Positions 6,665 to 9,104 of a DNA stretch of 9,104 nt are shown here, one piece after another (the first letter of the stretch is position 1; each line of letters opens with the position of its first letter). The DNA is from Candidatus Omnitrophota bacterium (GTDB lineage Bacteria > Omnitrophota > Gorgyraeia > 1-14-0-20-64-10 > JACQQZ01). The notes under the pieces are model-generated. The model was given only the letters and a program-made list of their open reading frames with translations. It was not told the DNA's origin and ran no database searches. The translations under genes were made by a program, and so were the position numbers. The stretch spans positions 1 through 9,104 of the forward strand of contig JACQQZ010000015.1 of the NCBI GenBank assembly GCA_016206755.1. The letters run 5' to 3'.

Positions 6665-6689
6665 GCCTGCCCTGCCGGCAGGCGTTTTT
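6665..6689 (+). terminator. Hairpin plus T-run just after the second groES, oriented for plus-strand transcription
   Basis: A 7-bp stem GCCTGCC/GGCAGGC (6665-6671 and 6677-6683, loop CTGCC) is followed on the plus strand by G and five T (6685-6689). Read this way it is a compact Rho-independent terminator facing the 3' end of the chaperonin operon. On the minus strand the hairpin is followed by AGCTTC, with no T-run, so it would at most pause or protect the groE mRNA end. It includes the 12-bp palindrome CCTGCCGGCAGG (6671-6682), which may be a dispersed genomic repeat. Confidence 0.45.
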
Positions 6690-6975
6690 ACTTGATCACC
6701 GCCAGAATGTCATCCTGGTTGATGATCAGATACTCTTTGCCGTCGACTTTCACCTCGTTGCCGGCATATTTTCCGAAGAGAATTTTGTCTCCGGGTTTGA
6801 CGTCCGGCGCAACGGTTTTGCCGCTGGCCGTCAGCTTGCCGCTGCCGACTGCAACGACATTGCCCTCGTGCGGTTTTTCCTTGGCCGTATCCGGCAGGAT
6901 GATTCCGCCCTTGGACTTCGACTCCGCTTTGAGCACCTCAACGATAATTTTGTCACCGATCGGTTTAAGCTGCAT
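6688..6975 (-). CDS. groES: Co-chaperonin GroES, second copy (downstream of groEL)
   Basis: A 95-residue GroES/Cpn10 that would form the heptameric lid closing the GroEL folding chamber. The N-terminal 'LKPIGDKIIVEVL' is the family start. The mobile loop (about 16-35) holds the GroEL-binding 'GGIIL' (23-27), followed by 'PDTAKEKPHEGNVVAVGSG', 'VKPGDKILFGKYAGNEV' and the terminal 'DDILAVIK'. Length and motifs are ordinary. It lies 12 bases after the groEL stop, with GAGG ahead of the ATG, so it is the last gene of the chaperonin operon and probably shares its promoter. Compared without gaps to the upstream copy (8611-8925), about 45 of 95 residues are identical. The two are therefore long-diverged paralogues rather than a recent duplication, and either could be specialised. 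Confidence 0.95.
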   Translation of the reverse strand: MQLKPIGDKIIVEVLKAESKSKGGIILPDTAKEKPHEGNVVAVGSGKLTASGKTVAPDVKPGDKILFGKYAGNEVKVDGKEYLIINQDDILAVIK

Positions 6976-6987
6976 GGGTCGCCTCGA

Positions 6988-8610
<1,623 letters not shown>

Positions 8611-8925
8611 TTATTTCTCCTTTTTATCTTTTTTATCTTTTTGGAGCACCGCAAGGATGTCTTCCTCTTTGACAAGAATGTACTGCTCATTCCGGTGTTG
8701 CACTTCCGTCCCGCTGTACTTGGCAAAAAGCACCTTGTCGCCGACGGACACTTCAAAGGGCTTCACCGAGCCGTCGTCTAAAAGATGTCCTTTGCCGACT
8801 GCAATGATTTTTCCCTCGGACGGCTTTTCCTTGGCCACATCGGGCAGGATGATGCCGCCGGAGGTCTTTCCTTCACTCTCAAGAAGCTGAATGAGAATGC
8901 GATCTCCTGTAGGTTGAATCGCCAT
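8611..8925 (-). CDS. groES: Co-chaperonin GroES, first copy, with lysine-rich C-terminal tail
   Basis: First gene of the chaperonin operon; 104 residues. Residues 1-95 form a complete GroES: '[14 protein letters not shown]', a mobile loop with '[16 protein letters not shown]' (about 23-38), '[13 protein letters not shown]', '[15 protein letters not shown]' and 'EEDILAVLQ'. Most GroES proteins end there. This one continues with nine charged residues, KDKKDKKEK (96-104), encoded by an A-rich repeat that also carries the ribosome site for groEL. The start is supported by GAGGAGGT nine bases upstream (8935-8942). It sits directly behind a promoter with two CIRCE-like operators, so it should be heat-inducible through HrcA. 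It is roughly 47% identical by eye to the copy downstream of groEL. The roof-loop region differs most between the two. Confidence 0.95.
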   Translation of the reverse strand: MAIQPTGDRILIQLLESEGKTSGGIILPDVAKEKPSEGKIIAVGKGHLLDDGSVKPFEVSVGDKVLFAKYSGTEVQHRNEQYILVKEEDILAVLQKDKKDKKEK

Positions 8926-8934
8926 TTTTTTGAA

Positions 8935-8942
8935 ACCTCCTC
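8935..8942 (-). promoter_or_regulatory. Strong Shine-Dalgarno of the first groES
   Basis: The minus strand reads GAGGAGGT, ending nine bases before the ATG at 8925. This near-perfect anti-16S match is the strongest ribosome site in the window and fits a highly expressed chaperonin operon. Confidence 0.8.
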
Positions 8943-8985
8943 GAAAATACTTGTATGCTTTTATTGGACCGTCAAACGCGGATTT

Positions 8986-9012
8986 TTAGCAGTCTTCGCT
9001 TTGAAGTGCTAC
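8986..9012. promoter_or_regulatory. CIRCE-like operator (HrcA site) in the groE leader
   Basis: TTAGCAGTC, nine bases, then AAGTGCTAC. This matches 15 of 18 positions of the consensus TTAGCACTC-N9-GAGTGCTAA, with exactly the canonical spacer. It begins about six bases after the predicted transcription start, the usual place for HrcA repression of groE. The same sequence could also fold as a stem in the mRNA leader. Confidence 0.75.
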
Positions 9013-9024
9013 TAATGTAGGTTT

Positions 9025-9052
9025 ACTGTATCAGCCGATCTTTTTTTGTCAA
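9025..9052 (-). promoter_or_regulatory. Promoter of the groES-groEL-groES operon
   Basis: On the minus strand a perfect TTGACA (9047-9052) is followed by a 16-base spacer and TACAGT (9025-9030, 4 of 6 matches to the -10 consensus). Predicted start is near 9018, giving a leader of about 93 bases. CIRCE-like sites lie on both sides, so HrcA bound at them could block RNA polymerase. A vegetative-type promoter with CIRCE control, rather than a heat-shock sigma promoter, is a well-known arrangement in many phyla. Confidence 0.7.
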
Positions 9053-9069
9053 GTGAAATTTTCAGATTT

Positions 9070-9096
9070 CTAGCACTCGAGTGCAATGAGTGATAA
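9070..9096. promoter_or_regulatory. Second CIRCE-like operator, upstream of the groE promoter
   Basis: CTAGCACTC, nine bases, then GAGTGATAA. This matches 16 of 18 positions of the CIRCE consensus, the better of the two sites. The nine-base spacer itself begins with GAGTGC, so the site also contains the perfect 12-bp palindrome GCACTCGAGTGC (9073-9084). It lies about 18 bases upstream of the -35 hexamer. Confidence 0.8.
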
Positions 9097-9104
9097 TTAT
9101 TGAC

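Noticed and set aside
8611..8640. A-rich run at the end of the first groES as a programmed frameshift site
   Set aside because: The A-run is not in the A AAA AAG codon phase needed for dnaX-type slippage, and the zero-frame product ends normally next to the groEL start.
8950..8980. A second groE promoter starting from TTGACG in the leader
   Set aside because: No acceptable -10 hexamer lies 16-18 bases downstream; the TTGACA/TACAGT pair at 9025-9052 is far better.
9100..9104. TTGAC at the window end as the -35 of a divergent plus-strand gene
   Set aside because: The hexamer is cut by the window edge and nothing further can be seen.

Overview
Every credible gene in this window lies on the minus strand, so transcription runs from high to low coordinates. 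The DNA is fairly GC-rich and tightly packed with bacterial genes. Many neighbours overlap by a few bases. No tRNA, rRNA, CRISPR array or insertion sequence was seen, and no gap between genes exceeds about 180 bases. The organism looks like a diderm bacterium from a poorly cultured phylum. Omnitrophota is my best guess, resting mainly on the 'LR...AGLE' sequence just after the signal peptide of the 488-residue orphan. That is recalled resemblance, not a search result.

Right third (about 6660-9104): a heat-shock chaperonin operon. It has a vegetative-type promoter bracketed by two CIRCE-like HrcA operators, followed in transcription order by a groES with a lysine-rich tail, groEL, and a second, divergent groES. 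Two co-chaperonin genes flanking one chaperonin gene is the most unusual arrangement here.

Centre (5380-6660): a CBS-less IMP dehydrogenase of the GuaB3 type that resembles the cyanobacterial form and keeps the catalytic cysteine. Its promoter carries a perfect 9-bp GC-rich inverted repeat centred exactly on the -35 hexamer. Downstream (3816-5282) is an unrecognised 488-residue secreted protein whose gene is less GC-rich than its neighbours.

Left part (1-3751): an apparent four-gene operon of a ZIP-family metal transporter, a lipoprotein-type branched-chain amino-acid-binding protein (LivK-like), and the permeases LivH and LivM. LivM is cut by the window edge. The ATPase genes livG and livF are expected just beyond position 1. 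Start and stop codons overlap at each junction, which suggests translational coupling. The mixture of a metal carrier and an amino-acid ABC importer is unexpected.

Most of the window is recognisable housekeeping and transport. I see no clear new multi-gene system. The points worth following are the groES-groEL-groES arrangement and its operators, the guaB3 promoter repeat, the orphan secreted protein, and promoters placed so close to start codons that the mRNAs may be leaderless.
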